The notes under the pieces: model-generated
Seen by the model: the letters and a program-made list of their open reading frames with translations, nothing else
Database searches by the model: none
What the model was told of the DNA's origin: nothing
Made by a program: the position numbers and the translations under genes
Assembly (NCBI GenBank): GCA_016208065.1
Contig: JACQYU010000012.1
Span: forward strand, 1-16,750
DNA: 16,750 bases
Direction of reading: 5' to 3'
Source: Candidatus Falkowiibacteriota bacterium
GTDB lineage: Bacteria; Patescibacteriota; Patescibacteriia; Patescibacteriales; GWC2-42-12
Part shown: one piece after another, positions 6,941-14,349 of the stretch
Layout of the letters: each line of letters begins with the position of its first letter
How positions within the stretch are numbered: the first letter of the stretch is position 1

Positions 6941-7456
6941 TTATTTCAACTCGTATAAATAAATATTATTATAAGAAGTAAGCGGTTTAAGGCCGCTCAC
7001 CGCGCTAAGATCCCATTCCGGATATTTGTTTTTATCCCAAACCACATAATTGACCCCGTATTTTTTCAATAATTTATTAAAGCCATTATTCTTTAAGATT
7101 GTTTCATTATATTCTTTACTTAATTGATCAATAATCTCCGGCCTTTTCCGGGCTAACTCCTGATCATCGTTTTTGATTTTATTAATATAAGCGTAATAAT
7201 CAACCCCCGACCAATAACCTTCCAAATTCCGATAATAAGACTGGTAGAAAGAAGTCTCTGCTTTATTATCCCCTATTTTTGTATAATAACCTTTAAAATC
7301 ATTCCTGGCTTGTTTATTTAAATATGAATAAGCAAACAGCGCATCTTTAAACCTTTGAATCGGCACGTTGTTGAAATTAGCGGACGAATTCCAAAATAAA
7401 TCATGCGGCGTATGTATCGTAAATAAAAACGAATTTTCTTCGGATGTCAAAATCAC
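6941..7456 (-). CDS. C-terminal soluble part of a frameshifted GT-C-like membrane protein
   Basis: The frame opens at a GTG at 7456 and encodes 171 residues without membrane segments. It overlaps the end of the preceding membrane protein by 56 bases in another frame. It reads as the exported C-terminal domain that follows the last membrane span in many GT-C-like proteins: ILTSEENSFLFTIHTPHDLFW near the start and YGVNYVVWDKNKYPEWD near the end. GTG lies at the end of a run of five G (7460-7456, minus strand), and removal of one G would join the two frames. An independent start is therefore unlikely. Its function is unknown on its own; acceptor binding in the parent glycosyltransferase is a guess. 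The next gene, the C-methyltransferase, begins 58 bases further on. Confidence 0.6.
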   Translation of the reverse strand: MILTSEENSFLFTIHTPHDLFWNSSANFNNVPIQRFKDALFAYSYLNKQARNDFKGYYTKIGDNKAETSFYQSYYRNLEGYWSGVDYYAYINKIKNDDQELARKRPEIIDQLSKEYNETILKNNGFNKLLKKYGVNYVVWDKNKYPEWDLSAVSGLKPLTSYNNIYLYELK

Positions 7457-8627
7457 CCCCGGAGTTACCGGCCGTATTTATAAAAACAACGGCGATTATA
7501 AATATAAATAAATATTTTCTTAAATTTTCCCTATTAAAGAGCCGCCAGGCCATATACAAGCTTATAATAATGGCCAGAGGGACAATAAAATAAAAATAAT
7601 AATGGCCATATTGCAGCATCCGGCCGGTAATAATCTGCTGGTTAAGGGTAACCCAGCCGCTTAAAATTATAGCGAAAATCAATGGCCAATTTTCATCGTC
7701 TCGGCGCTTATAAAAATATAAGGCAAACAAAATTAAGGTAATAAAACCGATTTTACTGAAAATCGGCCCGCGGCCGGACGACATCCATAAAAAATAAGCC
7801 GCCTGCTCGCCCACTCCGGAATAAAGCGAAGCGACCAGGCCGATTAAATTATAGGCGCCGAACGCCAAACCGACAGAGCTAATCAATAAAACTTTTTTCG
7901 CCGAGAAAAAATCTTTTTTAAACAATAAAATTAAAAACAAGCAGGCGTTAAGCGCCAAGACGAAAGACCAGGCGTAAAAATAAATATAAAATAGCAGGCC
8001 GAAGGTTAAGGCGGCAAAAATTTTATATTTTAATTCGGCCGATTTTAAGCTTTTTAAAAGCAGGTTAAAATACAAAAATAAAAAAAATGAGCTGATAAAG
8101 GGGTAAATAACGCGGGCATAAACATTAAAATTATCATAAAATATAGTTTTGTAATAAATCATGGAATAGCCGCCGATAGCGGATAGAGCGGCAGCGGCTG
8201 ATAATAATTTACTGCCTGATAATTGCCAAACAAAATAATAAATCAATAAAATTATCAAAAAAACCCCGATAAAATTATAAATATTATAGACCGTCGTTAT
8301 ATTTACTTTTTGCCCTAAGCCCAGTAATTTAATCGGAGCCAATAATATCTGATCACTATAAGAACGGATAGCGTCAGGCTCATTTTTGCCTTCCCTTAAT
8401 AAAGGACTGCCTAAATTATGGCCTTCTAAAACTTCTTTGCCCCGCGTTAAATAAAAATGAGCATCGGTGCCGAAAGCATTTTCATTAATCCCCTGATAAT
8501 CTTTGCCGATAACATAAGGAAAAGCGATTAAAGGCGCGAAAATTAGAATAGTCAATAAAAAAGCCAAAATAATTATCCAAAAATGATCTTTAATAATGCT
8601 CTTGATTTTATAAATAGTATCTTTCAT
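7401..8627 (-). CDS. GT-C-like multi-spanning membrane protein, frameshifted near its last membrane segment
   Basis: The 408-residue frame holds an N-terminal span (about 16-36) followed by a large outside loop with GTDAHFY (53-59); an acidic residue here (D55) suits the first-loop catalytic position of GT-C glycosyltransferases. Roughly nine further hydrophobic spans follow (for example 117-134, 172-191, 202-220, 222-236, 246-264, 292-306, 345-361, 371-384). The expected soluble C-terminal domain is missing from this frame: after FINTAGNSGG the reading becomes GDFDIRRKFVFIYDTYAA and stops, while the domain continues in the frame of 6941-7456. Only about ten residues separate the last span from the domain, so a small deletion may accompany the frameshift. 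The start is 8 bases after the preceding methyltransferase, so they share an operon. The specific glycosyltransferase family is uncertain. Confidence 0.65.
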   Translation of the reverse strand: MKDTIYKIKSIIKDHFWIIILAFLLTILIFAPLIAFPYVIGKDYQGINENAFGTDAHFYLTRGKEVLEGHNLGSPLLREGKNEPDAIRSYSDQILLAPIKLLGLGQKVNITTVYNIYNFIGVFLIILLIYYFVWQLSGSKLLSAAAALSAIGGYSMIYYKTIFYDNFNVYARVIYPFISSFFLFLYFNLLLKSLKSAELKYKIFAALTFGLLFYIYFYAWSFVLALNACLFLILLFKKDFFSAKKVLLISSVGLAFGAYNLIGLVASLYSGVGEQAAYFLWMSSGRGPIFSKIGFITLILFALYFYKRRDDENWPLIFAIILSGWVTLNQQIITGRMLQYGHYYFYFIVPLAIIISLYMAWRLFNRENLRKYLFIFIIAVVFINTAGNSGGDFDIRRKFVFIYDTYAA

Positions 8628-8635
8628 TTTTAAAT

Positions 8636-9235
8636 TTACCTAATATTTTTTAAAATATAAATTTTTTCTTTCTTGGTTTTTCTAACTTTTACAATATTTT
8701 TTTCAAAATTAAACTTCATCATCCTGTCCAACGATTCTTCGGTGAACCTAAAGCTATTTTTACCGTCCCCTTCGTTCGTTAAGAGCAAGGCCAGCCGCGA
8801 AATTATCTTATATTTGGAATTTAGCAAATTTTTTATCGGCTCAACTATTATGACATTTCCGGTAGCGGCCAATAGCATCTTTTTTATGATTATTTCCGGC
8901 TGGGGATAAAAATGATACAAAGAAGATATCATTACGTAATAATCGCTTTTAGAAAAATTAAAATTATTTACATCCTGCTCGATTATATTTAGGCCGTTTT
9001 TTAAGCCTTGCTTTACAAAATCCGGGCTTAAATCAATGCCTAAATAATCAATCTGTTTGTCTTTAAGGCCGTAGGCGTAAAAATCGCCGAAACCGCAGCA
9101 TAACTCCACGACGGAAGAACGATTGGCAATAAAAGAAGCGATCGTTTTAAATCTTTCAATATACTCTTTGCCATATAAAATGCGCATCATTAAGCGGTAT
9201 AAAAATGGCTGCTTATAAATTAAGCTTCTTTTCAT
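8636..9235 (-). CDS. Class I SAM-dependent methyltransferase
   Basis: This 199-residue protein has a compact Rossmann methyltransferase core. Motif I is VVELCCGFGDFY (42-53), the acidic residue at the end of strand 2 is D68 in GIDLS, and D88 in IEQDVNNFNF fits motif II/III. SSLYHFYPQPEIIIKKML (104-121) is the motif IV and helix region usual in Methyltransf_11/25-type enzymes, and NVIIVEP (126-132) is strand 5. Most conserved motifs are present and the length is normal for a small enzyme. The acceptor is not evident; methylation of a sugar or lipid-linked glycan fits the locus. It lies 22 bases after the DegT gene and 8 bases before the membrane protein, consistent with one operon. No Shine-Dalgarno sequence is seen. 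Unlike the methyltransferase locus at 13409-13891, this one looks intact. Confidence 0.85.
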   Translation of the reverse strand: MKRSLIYKQPFLYRLMMRILYGKEYIERFKTIASFIANRSSVVELCCGFGDFYAYGLKDKQIDYLGIDLSPDFVKQGLKNGLNIIEQDVNNFNFSKSDYYVMISSLYHFYPQPEIIIKKMLLAATGNVIIVEPIKNLLNSKYKIISRLALLLTNEGDGKNSFRFTEESLDRMMKFNFEKNIVKVRKTKKEKIYILKNIR

Positions 9236-9257
9236 GATTTTAATAAGTTTGCTGTAT

Positions 9258-10280
9258 TTATTTTTGCTTCGGTTTATTAGCTAAAATAATTTCTCTAACG
9301 GCTTTAATAATTCTATTAACATCAGGGCTAGTTAGCTTAGCGCTTAAAGGCAGAGAAACGGTCCGTTCGCCGATATATTCAGCCTTAGGATAATCGCCCG
9401 GCTTATAGCCAAAACGTTCGCGATAATATTTATGCAGGTGAACCGGAATAAAATGCACTCCGGTGCCGACGCCGCGCTTATGCAATTCTTGCATAAATTC
9501 ATCCCGGCTAACGCCGCATTTATTTTTATCTATCAGCAGGGTATAAAGATGCTTGTTATGGTGAATCTCTTTGCTGATTGGCGCGGGCAAACCTACGGGC
9601 AAATTTTTAAAAGCGGCATTATACAAATTCCAAATTTTTTGCCTTTTTTTATCAAAAACCGCGATTCTTTTTAGCTGATGGAGGCCTAGCGAGGCCTGCA
9701 TATCGGTCATATTATATTTAAAGCCGGGAAAAATAACTTCATAATGCCTATAGCCATCGTCGGAGTAACGCTTCCAGGCGTCTTTGGACATGCCGTGAAG
9801 TGCGTAAATCTTTATTTTATCGGCAAACTCTTTATTTTCAGTAGCAACCATGCCGCCTTCGCCGGTAATAATATTTTTGGTAACATAAAAGCTGAAACAA
9901 GTTAAATCACCGATTTGGCCAATTTTTCTGCCTTTATACTCGGAGCCTAGCGCCTGGGCCGCGTCTTCTATAACTACGAGCCGGTGCTTTTTGGCGATTT
10001 TGATTATTTCATCCATTTCACACGGCCGTCCGGCCAAATGAACCGGCATAATTGCTTTGGTTCGCTTGGTAATTGCCCGCTCTATTAATTTTACGTCTAT
10101 GTTCATGGTTTCACTATCGACATCTACAAAAACCGGCTTAGCACCGCTATGTATTATGGTATTGGCCGTAGCGCAAAAAGTTAAAGGCGTGGTTATAACC
10201 TCGTCGCCGGCGCCAATGCCGCAAACCAATAGCGACAAATAAGGCGAACCGAAAACAATATATTTTTTAGATTTAAGCAT
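9258..10280 (-). CDS. DegT/DnrJ/EryC1/StrS aminotransferase lacking its N-terminus
   Basis: This PLP-dependent sugar aminotransferase (340 residues) matches the family from GIGAGDEVITTPLTFCATAN (21-40) onward. It has DAAQALG (106-112) with the Asp that contacts the pyridine nitrogen, and the Schiff-base lysine K135 in FYVTKNIITGEGG. GVHFIPVHLHKYY and the C-terminal domain are also present. The family normally has about 45 more residues at the start, holding substrate and dimer contacts; here an in-frame TAA lies six codons before the ATG and no such sequence is found in any frame of the 68-base gap upstream. The S-x-T-A-x-L phosphate-contact segment is also altered to GSPYLSLL (11-18). Activity is therefore doubtful. 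Intact relatives aminate 4-keto (or 3-keto) nucleotide sugars; with gmd nearby, GDP-perosamine would be one possible product, but this is speculation. Confidence 0.8.
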   Translation of the reverse strand: MLKSKKYIVFGSPYLSLLVCGIGAGDEVITTPLTFCATANTIIHSGAKPVFVDVDSETMNIDVKLIERAITKRTKAIMPVHLAGRPCEMDEIIKIAKKHRLVVIEDAAQALGSEYKGRKIGQIGDLTCFSFYVTKNIITGEGGMVATENKEFADKIKIYALHGMSKDAWKRYSDDGYRHYEVIFPGFKYNMTDMQASLGLHQLKRIAVFDKKRQKIWNLYNAAFKNLPVGLPAPISKEIHHNKHLYTLLIDKNKCGVSRDEFMQELHKRGVGTGVHFIPVHLHKYYRERFGYKPGDYPKAEYIGERTVSLPLSAKLTSPDVNRIIKAVREIILANKPKQK

Positions 10281-10348
10281 AAATATATTATAAATTTAGC
10301 CAAATAATATATGGCTTATAACTAGCATAATCTGTATATAAATTAATT

Positions 10349-11077
10349 TTATTTTTTCAGCGCCGGCTTTAATTCTTTTTTTAGCTTTAACAAATTTATA
10401 AAATGCCTCCCGGAATCGCTGAATATTTTAACCGTAGTATAAAGCGATTCTCTGATAAAAACCGTCGGCAACTGGGTAATTTTAAGGCCGGCCAGATAAG
10501 CTCTGGCGATAATCTCCGTATCCCAAAACCAACGTTCGTCTTTAACTTGCGATAAGACCGGTATGATTCTCTCCCTGTTAAAAAATTTGCAACCGGACTC
10601 CGTATCGCCCAAATCCAAGCCTAAAAATAACTTTACCAAAAATTTATAGCCCTTGCTTAAAATCCAGCGATGCAATACTTTAAATCTCAATTTATAAATT
10701 CTCTGGCCGATAACAATATCCGAACCGTTTTTAATTTCCGCCGCTAAAGCCGGAATATACCAGGGGCTGGTGGAAAAATCAATATCAACAAAGCCGGCGA
10801 TTTCTCCTTGAGCCGCCATTATGCCTTCGCAGACGGTTTTCCCTCGACCGCAATTTTGCTGATGCTTGATGAATATTATATTATCGGCGGAATTATTGGC
10901 GGCAATAAAATTATCGGCGATTTCCACCGTGTTGTCTTTACTGGCGTCATCAATAATAATAATCTCGTATTTATAGACCGCTGTATCCAAAACCTGCTTA
11001 AGCCTGTTTAAATTTTTTTCCAAATGCGGCCCCTCATTATAGCAGGGCACAATCAAGCTTAATTGAAAATTATCCAT
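10349..11077 (-). CDS. GT2 family glycosyltransferase (dolichyl/polyprenyl-phosphate sugar synthase type)
   Basis: The 242-residue protein is a single GT-A domain of family 2. It shows LIVPCYNEGPHLEKNL (8-23), the nucleotide-binding IIIDDASKDNT (40-50), NCGRGKTVCEGI (75-86), a D-x-D-like DID at 98-100 in FVDIDFSTSP, GDTESGCKFFNRE (157-169) and DERWFWDTEII (180-190). The pattern resembles dolichyl-phosphate mannose or polyprenyl-phosphate glucose synthases, which load a sugar from a nucleotide donor onto a lipid phosphate at the cytoplasmic face. No membrane span is present. In this locus it could make the lipid-linked donor used by the GT-C-like membrane proteins, which is a common pairing. 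The protein appears complete. A possible promoter lies in the 66-base gap upstream. Confidence 0.9.
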   Translation of the reverse strand: MDNFQLSLIVPCYNEGPHLEKNLNRLKQVLDTAVYKYEIIIIDDASKDNTVEIADNFIAANNSADNIIFIKHQQNCGRGKTVCEGIMAAQGEIAGFVDIDFSTSPWYIPALAAEIKNGSDIVIGQRIYKLRFKVLHRWILSKGYKFLVKLFLGLDLGDTESGCKFFNRERIIPVLSQVKDERWFWDTEIIARAYLAGLKITQLPTVFIRESLYTTVKIFSDSGRHFINLLKLKKELKPALKK

Positions 11078-11117
11078 ATATATTTTTGCCGATTTAAGTT
11101 AATTAATTTATAACATA

Positions 11118-11147
11118 ATTATCTTTATTTGCCTAGCTTAACTTCAA
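11118..11147 (-). promoter_or_regulatory. Possible promoter of the GT2 gene
   Basis: TTGAAG (11147-11142), an 18-base spacer, then GATAAT (11123-11118), about 40 bases before the ATG at 11077. The spacing equals that of the two stronger promoters in this window. The -35 box begins inside the last codons of the preceding GT4 gene. Confidence 0.4.
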
Positions 11148-12244
11148 CCTTTAATTATCTTCTCTGCCCGCTTAAACCAGGTATAATTTTCCGCGTCAAT
11201 CAAGGCTTGCTTGGATATTTTTTCAGCCAATATTTCATCGATTATAATTTTTTTTATACCGTCGGCTAATCCGGCGGGATTATTCGGTTCAACTAAAACC
11301 GCGTTAGTTTTATTTAACACCTCCCTAATTGAGAGCAGGTTTGAGGCAACAATCGGCCGTCCGCTAGCCATATATTCAAACAACTTCAAAGGCGAAGTGT
11401 AATACTCGGAATTGGCATCGCCTTTTTTATTTGGCAAAATCAAAATATCGGCCGCCTTTAAATAAGCCGGCACCTCATTATGATTTTTATGTCCGGTTAT
11501 TAATAAGTCGGCGGCGCTATATCGCTCTTTAATTTTAGCTGACCATAATTCGTCGCCGCCAACAAGCAAACAGCAAATGCCAGGCAGATATTTTAAGGAG
11601 TCCAATAAAACGTCAACTCCTTTCCAATCATGAAAAGAAAGATTGCCGGCATAAGCGATAATTTTTTTATCAACCGGCAGAGATAATTTTTGCCTAGCCT
11701 GATCGCGCGTTATATTTACTTTAAACTCATTTAGGTCAACCGCGTCAGGCGCGACGATAATCTTCGCTTCGCTAACCCCCGCCGCCGCCAGTTCTTGTTT
11801 TAAAAATTTAGTCAAAACAATTATTTTTTTAGCTTTTTTAAAGGCTAGCTTATGCCAACTTTTAAGCATTCTCGGCAATTCATGAGTTTCCAAATAAAAA
11901 TTATTAAAAAATAATCCGGCTAAAGGAGTCCTAAAATATAAAATGTCGTATTTTTTAAATAACACATACAGCCTGGCGAAAAGCAAAAAACTAAAACTGC
12001 GGATTAAAAAATTAATTTTACTTGAACCTTTAGCGGATAAATCAAGCTGCGGAATTTTAGTGATTTTAAATTTAGTTTTTATGTTATAATAAGAAAAAAT
12101 TTCAGCATCACTCGCCTTTTTCATGCCGCTAACCAGCTCGACTTCAATATCATTATCCGCCAAAGCCTCGCACATCTTCATAATTTGGATGCTATGCGCC
12201 CAAAAACCCGGTATGTATGAATTGGCAATGTATATTAGTTTCAT
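11144..12244 (-). CDS. GT4 family glycosyltransferase
   Basis: This 366-residue GT-B enzyme starts MKLIYIANSYIPGFWAHSIQ, a variant of the acceptor-lobe loop in which WAHS replaces the usual glycine-rich turn. ETHELPR (119-125) resembles the mid-domain E-x-H segment of many GT4 proteins. The donor lobe has IAYAGNLSFHDWKGVDVLL (196-214), LLITGHKNHNEVPAYL and SPLKLFEYMASGRPIVAS (284-301). Only the second glutamate of the E-x7-E pair (E290) is in place; position 282 is tyrosine, as occurs in some GT4 subgroups with the same SPLKLFEYMA motif. It probably retains activity. Donor and acceptor are unknown. It begins 9 bases after the next upstream GT4 stop, so the two are co-transcribed; it ends 66 bases before the GT2 gene. 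Confidence 0.9.
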   Translation of the reverse strand: MKLIYIANSYIPGFWAHSIQIMKMCEALADNDIEVELVSGMKKASDAEIFSYYNIKTKFKITKIPQLDLSAKGSSKINFLIRSFSFLLFARLYVLFKKYDILYFRTPLAGLFFNNFYLETHELPRMLKSWHKLAFKKAKKIIVLTKFLKQELAAAGVSEAKIIVAPDAVDLNEFKVNITRDQARQKLSLPVDKKIIAYAGNLSFHDWKGVDVLLDSLKYLPGICCLLVGGDELWSAKIKERYSAADLLITGHKNHNEVPAYLKAADILILPNKKGDANSEYYTSPLKLFEYMASGRPIVASNLLSIREVLNKTNAVLVEPNNPAGLADGIKKIIIDEILAEKISKQALIDAENYTWFKRAEKIIKG

Positions 12245-12253
12245 ATAAATTAA

Positions 12254-13402
12254 TTAGTCAGCTTTTCGCATTAAATTCAAATAAATTTCTTTAGTCTGCT
12301 TCGCAGTTTTTTCCCAAGTAAATTTTTTAGCCTGGACCAATCCATTTTTTATTAAATCATTCTTTAAATTTTCATCAGACAAAACTTTATTAATAGTTTC
12401 GGCCATTTCTTCAACGTTAAGCGGATCTATCAAAATAGCAGCCTCGCCGGCAACCTCCGGTAAAGAAGTAATATTAGAGGTTATCACCGGAGTGCCCGAA
12501 GCCATAGCTTCAATGGCCGGCAAACCAAAACCCTCGCTTAACGAAGGGAAAACAAAAACTTCAGCCGCGCTATAAACGGCATTTAAATCTTCTTGCTTCA
12601 CAAAATCTATAAAATATATATCATCTTTATAGCGGCAATTTTCGGCTAAACTATAAGTCTTTTTATAATCAAACATGGGCGAACCGACTATAACCAGTTT
12701 TTCGGGACCGCTGTATTTATCCCGATAAAGCATATAAGCTTCAATTAAAGAATTAATATTTTTATGGGGCATTAGCCGCGACACGTCAAGAATAAACGGC
12801 GCGCCGATACGATATTTATTTTTAATTTGCGCTAAAGCGGCGCCTTTTTCCAAGGGCTGATAATTTTCTCCTCCGCCATTATATACCGCCTTAGTTTTTT
12901 CCGGCGGAATTTTATAATACTTGATTATTTCTTCTCGCGCGTTCTCGGAAACGGCAATTACTATATCAACTCGGTTATTTAAATTTTTCAAAATAAACCT
13001 GAAAATCCGGCTGGAAAGCAACCTGGTTTTGGCCGCGGTCAATTCTCCGGCGCCATGCGCCGTAACAATGATTTTTTTCGCCGGCGCCAGCCAATAAAAC
13101 GGATAAAGGCGCGGCTGGAACCAATGGATAATATCAAATTTATTTTTGCGGTATTGCCAAAAGAATAATAACTGTGAAAAAAATTGGTTGCCACGCGGCA
13201 AATTCAAACTGGGCATGATTATTTCCCTGCCATTATCATATAACGGATCAGCCATTTTTTTAAAATGAACTAACGATAGTTCCAAACCATCGTCAGAAAG
13301 CAAATTTTCAACCAGCTTTCTAGTGTAAAGCGCCGTGCCTTTATTGGGCCGGTTATCCATAGCATAACTCATCATAGCGATTTTTATTTTTTTATTTTCC
13401 AT
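12254..13402 (-). CDS. GT4 family glycosyltransferase
   Basis: This 382-residue GT-B enzyme keeps all landmarks. The N-terminal lobe starts IAMMSYAMDNRPNKGTALYT with a G-T-A turn before the first helix, and TAHGAGE (114-120) is in the central strand region. VIAVSENAREEI (148-159) is the usual inter-lobe segment, then VYNGG (173-177). The donor lobe has FILDVSRLMPHKNINSLIEA (203-222) and the E-x7-E pair E290/E298 in SEGFGLPAIEAMASGTPVI. The SLSEGFGLPAIEAMA motif is typical of mannosyl- and rhamnosyltransferase-like GT4 proteins, though the sugar cannot be deduced. The gene lies 6 bases after the methyltransferase remnant and 9 before the next GT4, in a tightly packed operon. It appears complete, and no Shine-Dalgarno sequence precedes its ATG. 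Confidence 0.92.
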   Translation of the reverse strand: MENKKIKIAMMSYAMDNRPNKGTALYTRKLVENLLSDDGLELSLVHFKKMADPLYDNGREIIMPSLNLPRGNQFFSQLLFFWQYRKNKFDIIHWFQPRLYPFYWLAPAKKIIVTAHGAGELTAAKTRLLSSRIFRFILKNLNNRVDIVIAVSENAREEIIKYYKIPPEKTKAVYNGGGENYQPLEKGAALAQIKNKYRIGAPFILDVSRLMPHKNINSLIEAYMLYRDKYSGPEKLVIVGSPMFDYKKTYSLAENCRYKDDIYFIDFVKQEDLNAVYSAAEVFVFPSLSEGFGLPAIEAMASGTPVITSNITSLPEVAGEAAILIDPLNVEEMAETINKVLSDENLKNDLIKNGLVQAKKFTWEKTAKQTKEIYLNLMRKAD

Positions 13403-13408
13403 ATTGGC

Positions 13409-13891
13409 TTATCGGTTTTGTTTTATTATAACTAATTGGATATGCGGCAAAAACGCCTTATAGGGCAAGCCGAATATTCCAAACGCCTTTTTGATAACTT
13501 TTTTTATCAGGCTTTTGCTAACTCCCCTTTCTTCCAAAATTTTAAATTTTCCAACGCCGGCTTCCGCCTTTTTCAGCATCCCGGCTACCTGCCAATATGT
13601 ATAAAAATGTAAATTATTTTCAGCCAGGGCGCTTCTTTTAAAAACTCGAGCCATAGCCTCGGCCAGCTCATACGGCAAATAAGCCAGCCCCCAAAGCACG
13701 TCTAAAATTTTTAAGCCTTCGGGATTAGCCGCTCTTAACTTAAAATCTTCGGCGATTTTTTTTGATGTTTCAATTTTATTAATCCAATCATTTATTACTT
13801 TATTTTTTTCAGCAATGCCGGCATTGGGAAATCTGCCATCAATATATCTTTTAGCCGTTTCCTTGATTGAAAAACTTAAATCTTTACTCAT
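13409..13891 (-). pseudogene. SAM-dependent methyltransferase remnant with most of the catalytic domain deleted in frame
   Basis: The 160-residue frame is open and starts at a plausible ATG, but it looks like two ends of a longer class I methyltransferase joined together. Residues 1-65 end in GLKILDV, the strand leading into motif I (normally followed by G-x-G-x-G). From residue 66 the sequence reads LWGLAYLPYELAE and then ENNLHFYTYWQVAGMLKKA (91-109), which belongs after the catalytic core. Motif I glycines, the acidic strand-2 residue and motifs II-V are absent, so roughly 100 residues appear to be missing. The junction falls near 13696. It probably cannot bind SAM. The frame survived the deletion, so a stable short protein may still be made. 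It lies 41 bases after the broken epimerase and 6 before a GT4. The original parent family is inferred from general knowledge, not from a search. Confidence 0.6.
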
Positions 13892-13932
13892 AATTAAATT
13901 ACAACTTAATTATTTATTAAATCCGCAGGTTA

Positions 13933-14349
13933 TTACCAATAGTATTTCTTGTATTTTTTATAATAATCCGCCATCCTCTTAATGCCTTCTTTTAAATTTA
14001 TCTTCGGCGTCCAGCCGGTATCCTTAAAAATTTTTCTGACATCAGCATAATAGCCGCCGGTCTCATTTTTTTCGTAATTTTTCGGCCAAGGCGTAAATTC
14101 TTTCTTACCGCTTCCAACCTGCTTTATAATTTCATTTACCATATCAACAAATTTAACCCTTTCTTTAGTGCCGATATTATAAACTTCACCCGGCCGTCCC
14201 TTAATTGATAAACGTAAAAAAGCCTCAACTATATCATCAATGTAAATATAATCTCTTTCCTGACGGCCGTCGCCGAAAATCTTGATTGTTTTATTTTCAA
14301 TCGCCAGCCTGACAAACCAGCCGACAATAGAATATTTACTATGCTTCAT
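13933..14349 (-). pseudogene. C-terminal part of a frameshifted NAD-dependent epimerase/dehydratase
   Basis: This 138-residue frame is the C-terminal substrate-binding half of an extended SDR. IKIFGDGRQERDYIYIDDIVEAFLR (22-46) is the classic segment, followed by GEVYNIGTKERV (54-65), and it ends after GWTPKINLKEGIKRMADYY. The same frame continues upstream of the ATG at 14349 as NPYGPRQQ, the conserved motif that belongs directly before it in the intact protein. This ATG is therefore an internal methionine, not a true start. The ATG overlaps the TGA of the N-terminal frame (ATGA), which could look like translational coupling but results from the frame shift. It lacks the nucleotide-binding domain and should have no activity alone. 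Confidence 0.7.

Noticed and set aside
10281..10348. Weak hairpin (AGCCA/TGGCT) and -10-like boxes between GT2 and DegT
   Set aside because: A 5-bp stem with a 9-base A/T loop and no matching -35 box is expected by chance in such AT-rich DNA.
14346..14349. ATGA overlap as evidence of translational coupling between two genes
   Set aside because: The second frame already encodes the conserved NPYGPRQQ upstream of this ATG, so the overlap is a by-product of the frame-breaking deletion.
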